64,000 nucleotides of DNA from Bacillus sp. RO2 (GCF_012911845.1 NZ_JAAXCU010000057.1:310001-374000), one strand, 5' to 3'. Positions 1 to 8,628 are shown, numbered from the stretch's first letter. Made by a program: numbers and translations. The notes: a model not told the origin generated them from the sequence alone.

Positions 1-515
1 TATCGGTTATTGAAGAGGGAGTTCTTCCTTTATATGGTTCCAAGCATGAGGAGAAATGGGTAAAAGTTCATGAGAATTTCTCCATCATTTTTACGAGTAA
101 TCCTGCAGAATATGCAGGCGTTCACAACACTCAGGATGCCTTGCTGGACCGAATGATTACGATAGAACTTGGATATATGGAAAAGGATGCTGAAACTGAA
201 ATCTTGAAAAAGAAAGTAGAAATATCTGAAGAGGATGCAACTCGTATTACCAATTTTATATCAGCACTAAGAGACAAATGCTTGAATAAAGGCAAGCATG
301 CACCAGGTATCCGAGCTGCCATCATGATTGCAACGATTTCAAAGCAAAAGGAAATGGATCGAAGCACCGAAGATGAGAATTTCAAACAGCTTTGTATAGA
401 CGTATTGTTGCATTCCGTCCATAAAGGGATGGAATATGAAAAGCAATCTAGATCTCAATCTCTTATTACTCAAGAATTTAAGAAAGCCTTTGGAGGGAAC
501 GCAAATGGAAAATAA
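1..515 (+). CDS. gvpN: Gas vesicle protein GvpN, C-terminal part (MoxR-type AAA ATPase)
   Basis: The open frame runs in from the left edge, so the start and Walker A lie outside the window. The visible part contains a GvpN hallmark (FTSNPAEYAGVH followed by QDALLDRMI), which is the sensor-1/arginine-finger area of a MoxR-like AAA+ ATPase. GvpN is an accessory ATPase needed for full-size gas vesicles in the cytoplasm. It is followed by gvpF, whose ATG lies 10 bases before this stop, so the genes overlap and are probably translationally coupled. A later in-frame start would cut the AAA core, so reading it as an edge-truncated gene is preferred. Confidence 0.93.
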   Translation, partial: SVIEEGVLPLYGSKHEEKWVKVHENFSIIFTSNPAEYAGVHNTQDALLDRMITIELGYMEKDAETEILKKKVEISEEDATRITNFISALRDKCLNKGKHAPGIRAAIMIATISKQKEMDRSTEDENFKQLCIDVLLHSVHKGMEYEKQSRSQSLITQEFKKAFGGNANGK

Positions 516-1266
516 CCATGGCTATTATACGTTTTGTGTCATACCAAACGAACAGAAAAAAATAGAATTGGGAGATGTGGTGTTAGAGGGGAAGACCGGA
601 CAGCTTCAGACCATTGATCACAAGGAGTTCTCTATGGTGGTCACAAAGGCTCCTATCAAAATTTATCATCCTAAAAAGGAAAACCTATTAACACATCAGA
701 ATGCCGTGTCTTCCCTAATGGAAAAAACGACGGTCATCCCAATGAGCTTCGGAAATGTATTTGAAACAGAGGCAGATGTTGAATTTTTGATGAAATCATT
801 ATACACAGATCTTCAAGACATCTATAAAAAAATAGAAAACAAAATAGAAGTAGGCCTGAAAATAATCGGTAAGGAAGACTGGTTGAAAGCTGAAATCAAC
901 AAGAACCAAAAAGCGATGAAGCTAAAGGAAAAAATCAGTGGTAAATCAGAAGCTGCTTCCTATTATGAACGAATTGAACTTGGAGATATGGCCCAGAAGT
1001 TCATGAAGGAAAAAATGCAAATCTGCATGCAGGAAGTTTTCTTGCCATTAGCCGAAAAAGCGGTTTCTGCAAAACAAAATGAAACAATTGGAGGCAAGAT
1101 GCTAATCAATGCAAGTTTCTTGATAGACAGAGACCATGAGGAAGAGTTTGATGAATTGGTAAATAAAATCTATGAAATGTGGCAGGACAAAGTGGAATTT
1201 AAATATACCGGTCCATGGCCTGCTTACAATTTTATTGATATTAAATTGAAGGCGAAGGAAGCTTAA
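505..1266 (+). CDS. gvpF: Gas vesicle protein GvpF (GvpL/GvpF family)
   Basis: 253 aa. The ATG at 505 is chosen over an upstream in-frame start because GGAGGG lies 8 bases before it. The family shows at the N-terminus (YYTFCVIP), in the FETEADVEFL helix region, and in the C-terminal signature KYTGPWPAYNF typical of GvpF/GvpL. These proteins bind the main shell protein and help nucleate vesicle assembly. The gene sits between gvpN and gvpG in the order known from Priestia (Bacillus) megaterium. Its stop overlaps the next start by one base (TAATG). The paralog gvpL lies two genes on and ends in a nearly identical signature. Confidence 0.93.
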   Translation: MENNHGYYTFCVIPNEQKKIELGDVVLEGKTGQLQTIDHKEFSMVVTKAPIKIYHPKKENLLTHQNAVSSLMEKTTVIPMSFGNVFETEADVEFLMKSLYTDLQDIYKKIENKIEVGLKIIGKEDWLKAEINKNQKAMKLKEKISGKSEAASYYERIELGDMAQKFMKEKMQICMQEVFLPLAEKAVSAKQNETIGGKMLINASFLIDRDHEEEFDELVNKIYEMWQDKVEFKYTGPWPAYNFIDIKLKAKEA

Positions 1267-1529
1267 TGATCCATAAACTTCTTACCGGCCCCATGGGTGC
1301 GTTAGTGAAACTCGGAGAAAAGATAAAAGAAGAAGTGGACCGGGAAATGTATGATATTGATCATATTCAGAAGCAACTAGTTCAATTGGAAATGTTAATG
1401 GAAACAGATGAAATCACAGAAGAAGAATATCATGCTCAAGAAGAAGAGCTGCTGCAACGTTACGAAGTGGCAAAACTTAGGGAGCAGCGAATGTTTGAAG
1501 ACTTGAAAAGAAGAGATGGGGGTGGCTGA
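1266..1529 (+). CDS. gvpG: Gas vesicle protein GvpG
   Basis: 87 aa. The N-terminus (LLTGPMGALVKLGEKIKEE) is the conserved GvpG opening; the rest is a charged helix with coiled-coil character. GvpG is a small accessory protein of gas vesicle assembly that acts with GvpF and GvpL. Its ATG overlaps the gvpF stop (TAATG), and gvpL begins two bases after its stop, so it is in the middle of a tightly packed operon. Confidence 0.92.
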   Translation: MIHKLLTGPMGALVKLGEKIKEEVDREMYDIDHIQKQLVQLEMLMETDEITEEEYHAQEEELLQRYEVAKLREQRMFEDLKRRDGGG

Positions 1530-1531
1530 AC

Positions 1532-2353
1532 ATGACAGAAACAAAAACAGACAAGTCATTGTTCTATCTTTATGGATTAGTACCTACAGAAGAATTAAAA
1601 GATAAACCGCTGATGCCATTGGCCGGAATTGATGAGCAACATCACTTATATGAGCGACAGATAGGCGAAGTGACAGCAATCCTATGTGAAATTGATGAAG
1701 AGGAATTTTCTGAAGAGGTTATAGAAGATAAGGTTAATCATGATATGGAATGGTTGCAAGCGAAAGCCTTGCATCATCATGAAACACTTGTAAAGCTTCA
1801 TAATAACTATACACTTATCCCGCTGAAGTTCTGTACCATTTACAAAAGTGAACAGAATTTAGCTAGAACAATAGAATCTGAGGGTCTTAAATTCCACCAG
1901 CTCTTCGAAAATATTGCGCAAAAAGAAGAATGGAATCTAAAAATCTATTGTGACGATAAAAAGATCAAAGAAGAAGTAGTAGAGCACTCCTCAGACATCA
2001 AAGAACAAGAAAAAGCAATCGAAACACTAAGTCCAGGAAGGCAGTTTTTTGAACGGAAAAAATGGAAGCAAAAAATAGAAGAAGCCGTTGTAAATGTGAA
2101 AAGAAGTAAGTGTGATGAAATTCATAAAAGTTTGACAGGCTTGTGTTCCCAGTCAGATGTTAAGAAAAACTGGAGCCAGGAAATGTCCGGTAGAAAGCAA
2201 GATATGAATTGGAACGGCATTTATCTATTAAATGAAAATAAGAGAGATACCTTCTTACAACAAGTTAAACATCTTCAGAAAGAATACAAGGAGCTTGGTT
2301 TTACAATGGAATATACCGGTCCGTGGCCATGTTATCATTTCGCAAACTTATAG
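1532..2353 (+). CDS. gvpL: Gas vesicle protein GvpL (GvpL/GvpF family)
   Basis: 273 aa. Second GvpF/L-family member, with N-terminal FYLYGLVP and C-terminal MEYTGPWPCYHF, the same closing motif as gvpF. A long charged helical middle (about residues 130-210) separates the two domains. Position after gvpG matches gvpL of P. megaterium. Known role: accessory protein that contacts GvpA and other Gvp proteins during early assembly. The start ATG at 1532 follows GGGGGTGG with normal spacing. Confidence 0.92.
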   Translation: MTETKTDKSLFYLYGLVPTEELKDKPLMPLAGIDEQHHLYERQIGEVTAILCEIDEEEFSEEVIEDKVNHDMEWLQAKALHHHETLVKLHNNYTLIPLKFCTIYKSEQNLARTIESEGLKFHQLFENIAQKEEWNLKIYCDDKKIKEEVVEHSSDIKEQEKAIETLSPGRQFFERKKWKQKIEEAVVNVKRSKCDEIHKSLTGLCSQSDVKKNWSQEMSGRKQDMNWNGIYLLNENKRDTFLQQVKHLQKEYKELGFTMEYTGPWPCYHFANL

Positions 2354-2372
2354 CCAGAAAGAAGGGAACAAG

Positions 2373-2627
2373 ATGCCAACGCATTATGGTGTAAACCCTG
2401 ATCAAGATGTTTCTTTACTGGACATTTTAGATGTCATATTGGATAAAGGTGTCGTGCTAAGAGGGGAACTTATCATCTCCATCGCGGACATTGATTTGAT
2501 ATACCTGGATTTGCGTTTGTTAATTACCTCAGTAGATAAACTTATGGAATCCAATGAACGAAAAATAATCGGTGAGGAGGATACAAAATGGAGCATAGAC
2601 CAGAAAAGAGCGGCAGGATCCAGTTAG
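2373..2627 (+). CDS. gvpS: Gas vesicle protein GvpS (GvpA/GvpJ-type shell family)
   Basis: 84 aa from the ATG at 2373, preceded by GAAGGGAAC. The body (LLDILDVILDKGVVLRGEL, then SIADIDLIYLDLRLLITSVDK) is the GvpA/J/M amphipathic fold that packs into the vesicle wall or its tips. In this gene order (after gvpL, before gvpK) the A-family member is called GvpS in P. megaterium. The 3' end overlaps gvpK by 40 bases, so the C-terminal codons also encode the GvpK N-terminus. An earlier start overlapping gvpL is possible but has no better ribosome site. Confidence 0.88.
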   Translation: MPTHYGVNPDQDVSLLDILDVILDKGVVLRGELIISIADIDLIYLDLRLLITSVDKLMESNERKIIGEEDTKWSIDQKRAAGSS

Positions 2628-2872
2628 ACCCGGATAATGTGGAGCAAGGGTTATCCCAACTTGTCCTGACGGTAATAGAATTATTGCGTCAACTGATAGA
2701 GCGGCATGCACTAAGAAGAGTGGATAGTGGCAATTTAACAGACGATGAGATCGAAAAGCTTGGGACGGCATTGATGAACTTGGAATTGAAGATGGAAGAC
2801 CTTAAGGAGATTTTCGACTTAGATGATGAAGATCTAAATATTAATTTGGGACCGCTAGGGAATCTTCTATAA
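2588..2872 (+). CDS. gvpK: Gas vesicle protein GvpK
   Basis: 94 aa. Contains the GvpK pattern LDPDNVEQGLSQLVLTVIE followed by LLRQLIERHALRRVD and an acidic tail with LKEIFDLDDEDLN. GvpK is a small accessory protein needed for vesicle formation. GAGGAG at 2575-2580 lies just before the ATG, inside the end of gvpS, which suggests coupled translation. Confidence 0.92.
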   Translation: MEHRPEKSGRIQLDPDNVEQGLSQLVLTVIELLRQLIERHALRRVDSGNLTDDEIEKLGTALMNLELKMEDLKEIFDLDDEDLNINLGPLGNLL

Positions 2873-2902
2873 TTTTTTTAGCGTGTGAAGGAGCTGTTAT
2901 GT

Positions 2903-3205
2903 ATGTCAATGCAAACACCGTCAAATTCCAGTAACTTGGTGGAAGTACTAGAAAAGATTCTGGACAAAGGTGTTGTTATTGCTGGAGATATCAAGATTGG
3001 GCTCGCTGATGTGGAATTATTGACTATTAAGATTCGATTGCTTGTGGCGTCTGTGGATAAGGCGAAGGAGATTGGAATGGATTGGTGGGAAACGGATCCT
3101 TATTTTTCTTCAAGGGGTGTGAATCAGGAGTTACAAGAGCAGAATCAGAAGTTGCTGGAGCGGATTGATCAATTGGAGAAGCGGTTGGAAGCACCGAAGG
3201 AATAA
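2903..3205 (+). CDS. gvpJ: Gas vesicle protein GvpJ (minor shell protein)
   Basis: 100 aa when started at the ATG at 2903, which has AAGGAG 9 bases upstream; a GTG at 2885 would overlap that site. The N-terminal two thirds repeat the GvpA fold (VEVLEKILDKGVVIAGDIKI, then GLADVELLTIKIRLLVASVDKA). The extra C-terminal coiled coil (about residues 72-100, LQEQNQKLLERIDQLEKRLE) is typical of GvpJ. It is the last gene of this cluster; a terminator follows. The gvpT and gvpU genes that follow gvpJ in P. megaterium are absent here. Confidence 0.9.
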   Translation: MSMQTPSNSSNLVEVLEKILDKGVVIAGDIKIGLADVELLTIKIRLLVASVDKAKEIGMDWWETDPYFSSRGVNQELQEQNQKLLERIDQLEKRLEAPKE

Positions 3206-3233
3206 GCTATTATACTTTCATAAATCAGTTTGG

Positions 3234-3267
3234 ACAGTGTTTTAAAAGAGAAGCACTGTTTTTTTTC
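3234..3267 (+). terminator. Rho-independent terminator of the gvp operon
   Basis: ACAGTG at 3234-3239 pairs with CACTGT at 3254-3259, followed directly by a run of T. It lies 28 bases after the gvpJ stop. Confidence 0.75.
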
Positions 3268-3290
3268 TATTTTAATAAAAGTCTGTTAAA

Positions 3291-3423
3291 CACCGCTGTT
3301 GATTTCCGCAAATGGCTACGCTTTCCTAGGGGCGGTGCTTGAGCCTCCTCGGCTTCGCCTGTGGGGTCTCAAGCTACCGCTATCTCCCTCAGGAGTCTTC
3401 GCCTTTTGCTCCAATCCACAGCT
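3291..3423 (+). repeat. Palindromic intergenic repeat, copy 1
   Basis: First of seven near-complete copies of a ~132-bp element. Order: CGCTGTTGAT arm, GCAAATGGC, GCTTTCCTAGGGG, GCGGTGCTTGAG, an apex CCTCGGCTTCGCC, then CTCAAGCTACCGC, CCCTCAGGAGTC, GCCTTTTGC and an ATCCACAGC arm. The second half is approximately the reverse complement of the first, so the whole element can fold as one long imperfect hairpin. It lies between the convergent ends of gvpJ and the next gene. No ORF is present. Confidence 0.93.
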
Positions 3424-3466
3424 AGAAATACCATGACCTAATAAATATATCGCGCGACATGGAAAT

Positions 3467-3937
3467 CTATTCTATCGTCTCCAAATCCTGCAACACGATA
3501 TTGCGGTCGGCGTCTTTTGCAATTTGTATGGATGCTTCTTTTGCCAGGTTAAGGTACTTTTCTTTTGCCGCACTATCTCCGCTTAGGCTGTAAGCTCGGG
3601 CTAGGGCTTCGTATGCGAATGCGAGGTCAAAGTCCTTAATCTCATGCTCTAAAACGATTTCAAGGTTTCTTTTTGCATGTGCGAGGCATGGTTCTGGGCG
3701 TTGTAAAACGGCATAAACCCTTGATATTTGCCATTCGCCTCGGGAGAAGTTAACAGGTTCACCAATTTCGCCCCAGTGAAAGCGGGAGGCATGTGCTTTA
3801 TGTATCATTTGGAAATCTTCTTCTGGAGTACGTTCCGCTTTCTCCATCAAATCCCATACTTCATTGAATAAGTTAATTGCTGTTTTTCTATGAAAGGTAT
3901 ATTGTAAATCTTGCTCTTCCTGTGTGACGTTGGTCAT
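3467..3937 (-). CDS. Conserved helical protein, TPR-like
   Basis: 156 aa, alpha-helical throughout, soluble, no signal peptide. The central HASRFHWGEIG and the pattern of paired helices with small residues (FAYEALARAYSLSGD, then KEKYLNLAKEA) resemble tetratricopeptide-type repeats. A GGGGAT site precedes the ATG. No catalytic motif is visible and the function is unknown. It stands alone between the gvp terminator repeat and the Sda-like gene. Confidence 0.7.
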   Translation of the reverse strand: MTNVTQEEQDLQYTFHRKTAINLFNEVWDLMEKAERTPEEDFQMIHKAHASRFHWGEIGEPVNFSRGEWQISRVYAVLQRPEPCLAHAKRNLEIVLEHEIKDFDLAFAYEALARAYSLSGDSAAKEKYLNLAKEASIQIAKDADRNIVLQDLETIE

Positions 3938-4012
3938 TGGATATCCCCTTTTCGAAAAAATTATCTATATACTCTAAATAGTATCATTTTTCAGCAAGAA
4001 AATGGAGAATAA

Positions 4013-4174
4013 TTAATACACGCAACCTTCTTTTCGTTTCAGTAGTTCTGCCTCCAGTAGCTGTATAAAATAGTGATCGAGATTCTCTGCTTTGGCATTT
4101 TCATATGCAAACTGGAGAGATTCATCGGACAGTTTTGTGATGGAACAGTTATGGTGAGGATCCAATGTTTTCAA
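4013..4174 (-). CDS. sda: Sda-like sporulation checkpoint protein
   Basis: 53 aa from a TTG at 4174 with AAAGGGG 9 bases upstream. Residues 14-49 (KLSDESLQFAYENAKAENLD, then YFIQLLEAELLKRK) follow the Sda pattern: a helical hairpin beginning KLSDE and closing with F/I-x-L-x-x-E-x-x-R/K-R. In B. subtilis Sda binds the dimerisation domain of KinA and KinB and blocks Spo0A activation when replication or DNA is damaged. The N-terminal extension (about 10 aa, LDPHHNCSI) is unlike B. subtilis Sda. Assigned from pattern only. Confidence 0.7.
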   Translation of the reverse strand: MKTLDPHHNCSITKLSDESLQFAYENAKAENLDHYFIQLLEAELLKRKEGCVY

Positions 4175-4295
4175 AAGATTTTACCCCTTTCCACTTATCT
4201 ATAAAGGGTACATACCCAGATAGGAGCAGTTAAAACGCACTTTTTAACTATTCTAAAAATAAATTTTCTTTGTTGAATTTTTGTTGACAAAACGA

Positions 4296-4336
4296 AAAAG
4301 CGCCATCCTAAAAATAAAGAAGGATTTGCGCTTTAC
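4296..4336 (-). terminator. Terminator of yjcD
   Basis: AAAGCGC and CATCCT on one side pair with AGGAT and GCGCTTT on the other around an A-rich loop. Read on the minus strand it ends in TTTTTCGTTTT directly after the yjcD stop. Confidence 0.75.
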
Positions 4337-4337
4337 G

Positions 4338-6620
4338 TTAGAGAATATCTTTTATAAATCTAGTCATATATGCCTTTTTTCCGCGACGATTCATAGGAAT
4401 GGAGAGCTGCAAGGATTCCTTGGCTCTTGTCATTGCCACATACAATAGCCTGCGCTCCTCTTCTAATGCCTGGATTTCACCGTTTCGGTAGGATTCTAGT
4501 GCGAAGTCATGTGGTAGACTGCCATCGACGGCGCTAAGGACGTAAACATTTGTATACTCAAGCCCCTTAGAGCGATGGATGGTGGAGAGATGGATGGCAT
4601 TCGTATATTGCTTGCTGAGCCTTTTCATCTCATCTGTTTTGGCAATCATATCTTCCACATGGTCTAGAAATTCAGCGATGGTCTTGAACTTGCGGGCAAC
4701 TACCTTCAAATCACGAATGTCATCGGATCCTTTTTCAAGTGCGTTCCCTTCATTACCGCGTTTCTTAATGTATTCATCAAAGCCCATGTCTTTTTCAATC
4801 ATCTCCAAAGCAACGGATGGGGATACGGTGGCAAGTGATTTAAATAATGGGATGATCCGATTGATTTTTTTTACTTGAAACGGTTGTATATTGGTCAATT
4901 TACTCAATGATTTTACTAAACTGCAATCTTCCAAAATACTAATGGCTTTTGCATCTTGAAGGTTTGATTGCTTGAGGAAGAGAGCCGGCAGAATATCTGA
5001 TAGAGCCTGAACATCATTGGAGTCACGACTTAATCTCAGGAAACCAAGGATGCCTTTCACAATCCGTCTTTTATAGAAGCTTTCGTAGTCTTGATCAAGC
5101 TTGAATGGAAGGCCGGATTGTGAGAGCCTCTCAAAAATTGCGCGTGCCGCACTATGGGTCCGGTATAGAACAGCAAAGTCACTAGGGGTGGCGCCTTGTT
5201 CAATATGTTCCTTCATATCTTGTACGATAATAGTAGCTTCCTCTTCCTCATCATAAGGGTAAAAAAGAACAGGGTAATGCTTATTGTCTCGTTGAGCGAT
5301 CATCTTTTTCACTCGGCGGTTCTTGTTTTTTTCAATTACCTGATTGGCTGCCGCAACTATTGTGTGAGTTGATCGGTAGTTTTCAGAAAGGGTGACGACT
5401 TTATTAGAGGGAAAGTCCTTGTGGAAGTTTAATATATAATCGGGACTGCTGCCTCGAAACGCATAAATCGACTGATCATCATCCCCAACCGCGCAGATAT
5501 TTCCGCTTTTGGCTAGTAGTTTCATTGTTTCATATTGAACTTTATTGATATCTTGAAACTCATCAATCAGGAAATATTGAAACCTTTCCTGATATTTCGT
5601 GAGCAGAGTTGGATTTTCCAACAAAAGTTCGTAGCAGCCAAGCAACATATCGTCAAAATCAAAAACGTTTTTCTCTCGCTTCCAGTCCTCATAGTCCTGA
5701 TATAAACTTTGAAACTGCTCCTCTAGCTTGCTGGTCGGTTTAATCTCCTTTGGTGTCTGCATATTATTTTTCCAATAGCCTATTTGCTGAATGGCCTGAT
5801 CGAATGGGAAGTCCTTTTCATCCAAACCAAGCTTGCGTCCGGCCTGTTTTAGGAACTGCTCCTTTTGCCAATCCCATTTCAACAAGTTCTCACCGTTCCA
5901 CCTCTGGGGGTGATGGTGTTGAAGCATTCTGTAGAAAATGCTGTGAAACGTACCAGATAGAAGATTAGCGAACATTCTTGAACCAGGGGTCTCATATAGG
6001 CGCAGTCGTTCTTTCATTTCATTGGCTGCCTTTGCTGTAAAGGTAATTAGCATGATTGATTTTGGATTGACTTGTTCCTCTTGGACCATATAAGCAACCC
6101 GAGTGATTAATACCCTTGTTTTCCCGCTGCCGGCACCTGCTAGTACTAGTAATGGCCCATCCACTGTCGAAACTGCTTCTTGCTGGGCAGGATCTAATAA
6201 TATATTTTTTTCTTGTAATCCATGAAAGAACCCGCTTATATTCAAATGGCTTTTCGTATGTTCTTTAATAAAGATAGGAAGATGTGTTAGCTGCTTTGGC
6301 CCTTTCCATGTCTCCACTGGCTTTTCTTTTTCCAAAATAACAGTTCTCGTTTTTGGATAACGAAATCCATCTCGTTCCACATATTCTTGTTTTTGGGTTA
6401 TCACTGTTTCTGTCTTCGGTATTTCTTCTTTATGAGTTATAGAAGCATCTAGGTGATAAAAATGAGGTTCTTTCCTTAATCCTAAATATAACTTGACCCT
6501 CTCACCACAGATTTTGCATGTTAGATCGCCCTTTACACCGGCGTCGTACACCTCTTGATACAATTCTCTAGTCATTGATTTTATATGTAATGTTCGTTCT
6601 TTCCAAACAGCAGATTTCAT
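4338..6620 (-). CDS. yjcD: UvrD/PcrA-family ATP-dependent DNA helicase, YjcD type
   Basis: 760 aa, close to the B. subtilis YjcD length. The start at 6620 has AAGGAG 9 bases upstream; an in-frame extension to 6803 lacks one. Superfamily 1 motifs: Q-motif DPAQQEAV (about 143-150), Walker A AGAGSGKT (161-168), DEFQDIN, GDDDQSIYAFRG, and the C-terminal VAMTRAKESLQLS. Residues 30-58 carry CKIC and an EPHFYHL segment resembling the N-terminal zinc/nuclease-like region of competence protein CoiA. Likely role: 3'-5' unwinding in recombination or repair. It is divergent from the small gene at 6755. Confidence 0.9.
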   Translation of the reverse strand: MKSAVWKERTLHIKSMTRELYQEVYDAGVKGDLTCKICGERVKLYLGLRKEPHFYHLDASITHKEEIPKTETVITQKQEYVERDGFRYPKTRTVILEKEKPVETWKGPKQLTHLPIFIKEHTKSHLNISGFFHGLQEKNILLDPAQQEAVSTVDGPLLVLAGAGSGKTRVLITRVAYMVQEEQVNPKSIMLITFTAKAANEMKERLRLYETPGSRMFANLLSGTFHSIFYRMLQHHHPQRWNGENLLKWDWQKEQFLKQAGRKLGLDEKDFPFDQAIQQIGYWKNNMQTPKEIKPTSKLEEQFQSLYQDYEDWKREKNVFDFDDMLLGCYELLLENPTLLTKYQERFQYFLIDEFQDINKVQYETMKLLAKSGNICAVGDDDQSIYAFRGSSPDYILNFHKDFPSNKVVTLSENYRSTHTIVAAANQVIEKNKNRRVKKMIAQRDNKHYPVLFYPYDEEEEATIIVQDMKEHIEQGATPSDFAVLYRTHSAARAIFERLSQSGLPFKLDQDYESFYKRRIVKGILGFLRLSRDSNDVQALSDILPALFLKQSNLQDAKAISILEDCSLVKSLSKLTNIQPFQVKKINRIIPLFKSLATVSPSVALEMIEKDMGFDEYIKKRGNEGNALEKGSDDIRDLKVVARKFKTIAEFLDHVEDMIAKTDEMKRLSKQYTNAIHLSTIHRSKGLEYTNVYVLSAVDGSLPHDFALESYRNGEIQALEEERRLLYVAMTRAKESLQLSIPMNRRGKKAYMTRFIKDIL

Positions 6621-6754
6621 TGTGCAGACTCCTTTATAACCGTCAATCTTATCCATAGTACCACATATTATATAGAGAGAACACGAGTCAAAGGAAGTTT
6701 GTGTTATGCAAAAACAGGGAAAATTATAGATAGAATAGGAAGGGGAGAAATGTG

Positions 6755-7018
6755 ATGGGATATGTTTTACCAGTACAAATGGATGCCTACACACAATATG
6801 CAAACCGTACTATTTCTGAGAAACAAAGGCTTAAGCTTGATCCTGTAATAAGACCGACTTTTTATCGAGTGGACCCGCAGCTATCGTGGGAAGAAATCCA
6901 TAAAAATACCCAACACAATCAGTTTAATCGAAAAAGAGAAAAGCAGGCTTCTGGCATTTCCGATAAATTATTGGCCGACATAACAGGAAAAGGACGCTTC
7001 TTTCACGAAAGCATATAG
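6755..7018 (+). CDS. Small conserved protein of unknown function
   Basis: 87 aa from the ATG at 6755; AGGGGAG lies just upstream, and a GTG at 6752 is also possible. Begins MGYVLPVQMDAYTQYANR and is rich in charged and aromatic residues, with no membrane segment. No known domain is recognised. It is transcribed divergently from yjcD and ends about 30 bases before the MBL hydrolase, with which it could be co-transcribed. Confidence 0.65.
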   Translation: MGYVLPVQMDAYTQYANRTISEKQRLKLDPVIRPTFYRVDPQLSWEEIHKNTQHNQFNRKREKQASGISDKLLADITGKGRFFHESI

Positions 7019-7048
7019 TAGTTTAATGAAACAGGGAGTGTGTGTGAC

Positions 7049-7957
7049 GTGGAGTTTCATTCAATAACAGATAACGTGTTTTATTTTCAAGGGGCCGTTA
7101 ACATAGGTTATGTGCGCTTTTCGAACAGAGAAGGAATGCTCATTGATGCAGGGCTTGAAGAACAGGCCATGAAAAAAGTGTTAAAAACGCTGAAAAACAA
7201 GGAACTACCATTAACGCATTTATTTCTAACCCATGCGCATGCTGACCACTATGGAGGAGCGGCCTATTTGCAAGGGCAACATAAGGTTTATACAATCGCT
7301 CCTAAATTTGAAGTTGCGATTCTTCACGAACCGATGCTTGAGCCATTGTACTTGTTTCATGGCGTCAACCCAATCCAGGAATGGCGGAATAAGTTTTTAG
7401 AGGGAAAGCCGGTAAAAGTGGATTTAATTCTTGAAGAAGCAGGTGAGGTGATAGTAGAAAATGCCCACTTTCAGACCGTTGATTTACCTGGGCACAGTTA
7501 TCATCAGTTTGGGATAATGGTCGAGGATATACTTTTTGCCGCCGACGCCTATTTCGGTGTGGAAGTCATACATAAACATGGCATTCCTTATATTGTCGAT
7601 GCAAAACAGACAATGGAAAGCCTTGATAAAATAAAAAGCCTCCCATGTGCAGGTGCGGTACCTGGACATGGGAGGTTTGAAATAAACTACCTTCCTACCA
7701 TTGAAGAAAATATACAGGTTCACCGCCAGATTGAGCTCTTACTATTCTCGCTGGTTATCCAAGAAAAAGAAGGTCTAACTATTGAACAGCTAGTCACAAA
7801 AGCTTGCGACGAAAAAGGAATTACCATTCGCAACGTGCCGTCATTTATGTTATTCAGAACAGCGGTGACAGCTTATTTGACCAAGTTAATACAAGAAGAC
7901 CGCGTGAACCTAATCGTTCGAGACAATCAATTGGTCGTGGAATCTTCTTCGGTGTAA
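7049..7957 (+). CDS. Metallo-beta-lactamase-fold hydrolase
   Basis: 302 aa from GTG 7049, which has AGGGAG about 10 bases upstream (GTG 7040 is too close to it). The zinc motif THAHADHYGG is present, followed by the third His in DLPGHSYHQFG, the metal-bridging Asp in LFAADAYFG and the last His in VPGHGR. This is the full glyoxalase-II-like MBL set. A C-terminal helical or winged segment of about 90 aa follows. The substrate cannot be told from sequence. The 3' end overlaps the convergent DUF421 gene by 31 bases. Confidence 0.87.
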   Translation: MEFHSITDNVFYFQGAVNIGYVRFSNREGMLIDAGLEEQAMKKVLKTLKNKELPLTHLFLTHAHADHYGGAAYLQGQHKVYTIAPKFEVAILHEPMLEPLYLFHGVNPIQEWRNKFLEGKPVKVDLILEEAGEVIVENAHFQTVDLPGHSYHQFGIMVEDILFAADAYFGVEVIHKHGIPYIVDAKQTMESLDKIKSLPCAGAVPGHGRFEINYLPTIEENIQVHRQIELLLFSLVIQEKEGLTIEQLVTKACDEKGITIRNVPSFMLFRTAVTAYLTKLIQEDRVNLIVRDNQLVVESSSV

Positions 7958-8628
7958 GGCATAACATATATTGGCTTTCCTTCTTCCCATTCAGCAAATA
8001 CAATGTCTTGTGGGGTATGGTAGCCAATTTTTTTTATTTCGTTTATTAGCCATTGCTCTGAGAGGTTAAATTCATCTAAATTGTCTGTTAAAATTTCTCC
8101 GTCAGAAATCACAGGAATCGGAAGCGTGACACTTTTAATAGGGATATTAAGATCTTCATTAATAGGTTGAGCATATGGGTGTTTCTTTAACACACTGACA
8201 GTTCCATCAGTTTCAAGTATGGCATACTCCACTTCTTGAATGGAGAAAGCACCTTTTGAACGAAGTAGATGTCTTAGTTGATCAATATCTAGTTTGCATT
8301 TCTTCAACTCTTTTTTGTTTATCATTCCTTTATGTATGACGATAGACGGTCTTCCTTCTAATATCCCTCTAGTTTTTCGCACTTTCTGTGTGATCGTTTC
8401 AAGTAATAAGATTAAAATTCCCCACATCCCTAATGTGAAGAGGATTTTTAGTACACCTATATCATTATCATATAATGCATTTCCCACAAGTTCCCCTAAT
8501 ACAAGTGCTGATATGAAATCAAATGGCGTTATTTGAGTGATTTGAGTTTTACCGAGCATCTGGGTAATGAAAAATAGGGCAAAGAAACCGATTACCAATT
8601 CTACTGCAATTTGACCGTAGTCCATCAT
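7927..8628 (-). CDS. DUF421 (YetF/YrbG-type) membrane protein
   Basis: 233 aa. Three N-terminal membrane helices (about residues 8-75, including ITPFDFISALVLGELVGNAL, a hallmark of the family) are followed by a cytoplasmic domain with GRPSIVIHKG and LLRSKGAFSIQEVEYAILE. Members are widespread in sporulating Bacilli and of unknown function. No operon partner; the 3' end overlaps the MBL gene on the other strand. Confidence 0.87.
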   Translation of the reverse strand: MMDYGQIAVELVIGFFALFFITQMLGKTQITQITPFDFISALVLGELVGNALYDNDIGVLKILFTLGMWGILILLLETITQKVRKTRGILEGRPSIVIHKGMINKKELKKCKLDIDQLRHLLRSKGAFSIQEVEYAILETDGTVSVLKKHPYAQPINEDLNIPIKSVTLPIPVISDGEILTDNLDEFNLSEQWLINEIKKIGYHTPQDIVFAEWEEGKPIYVMPYTEEDSTTN

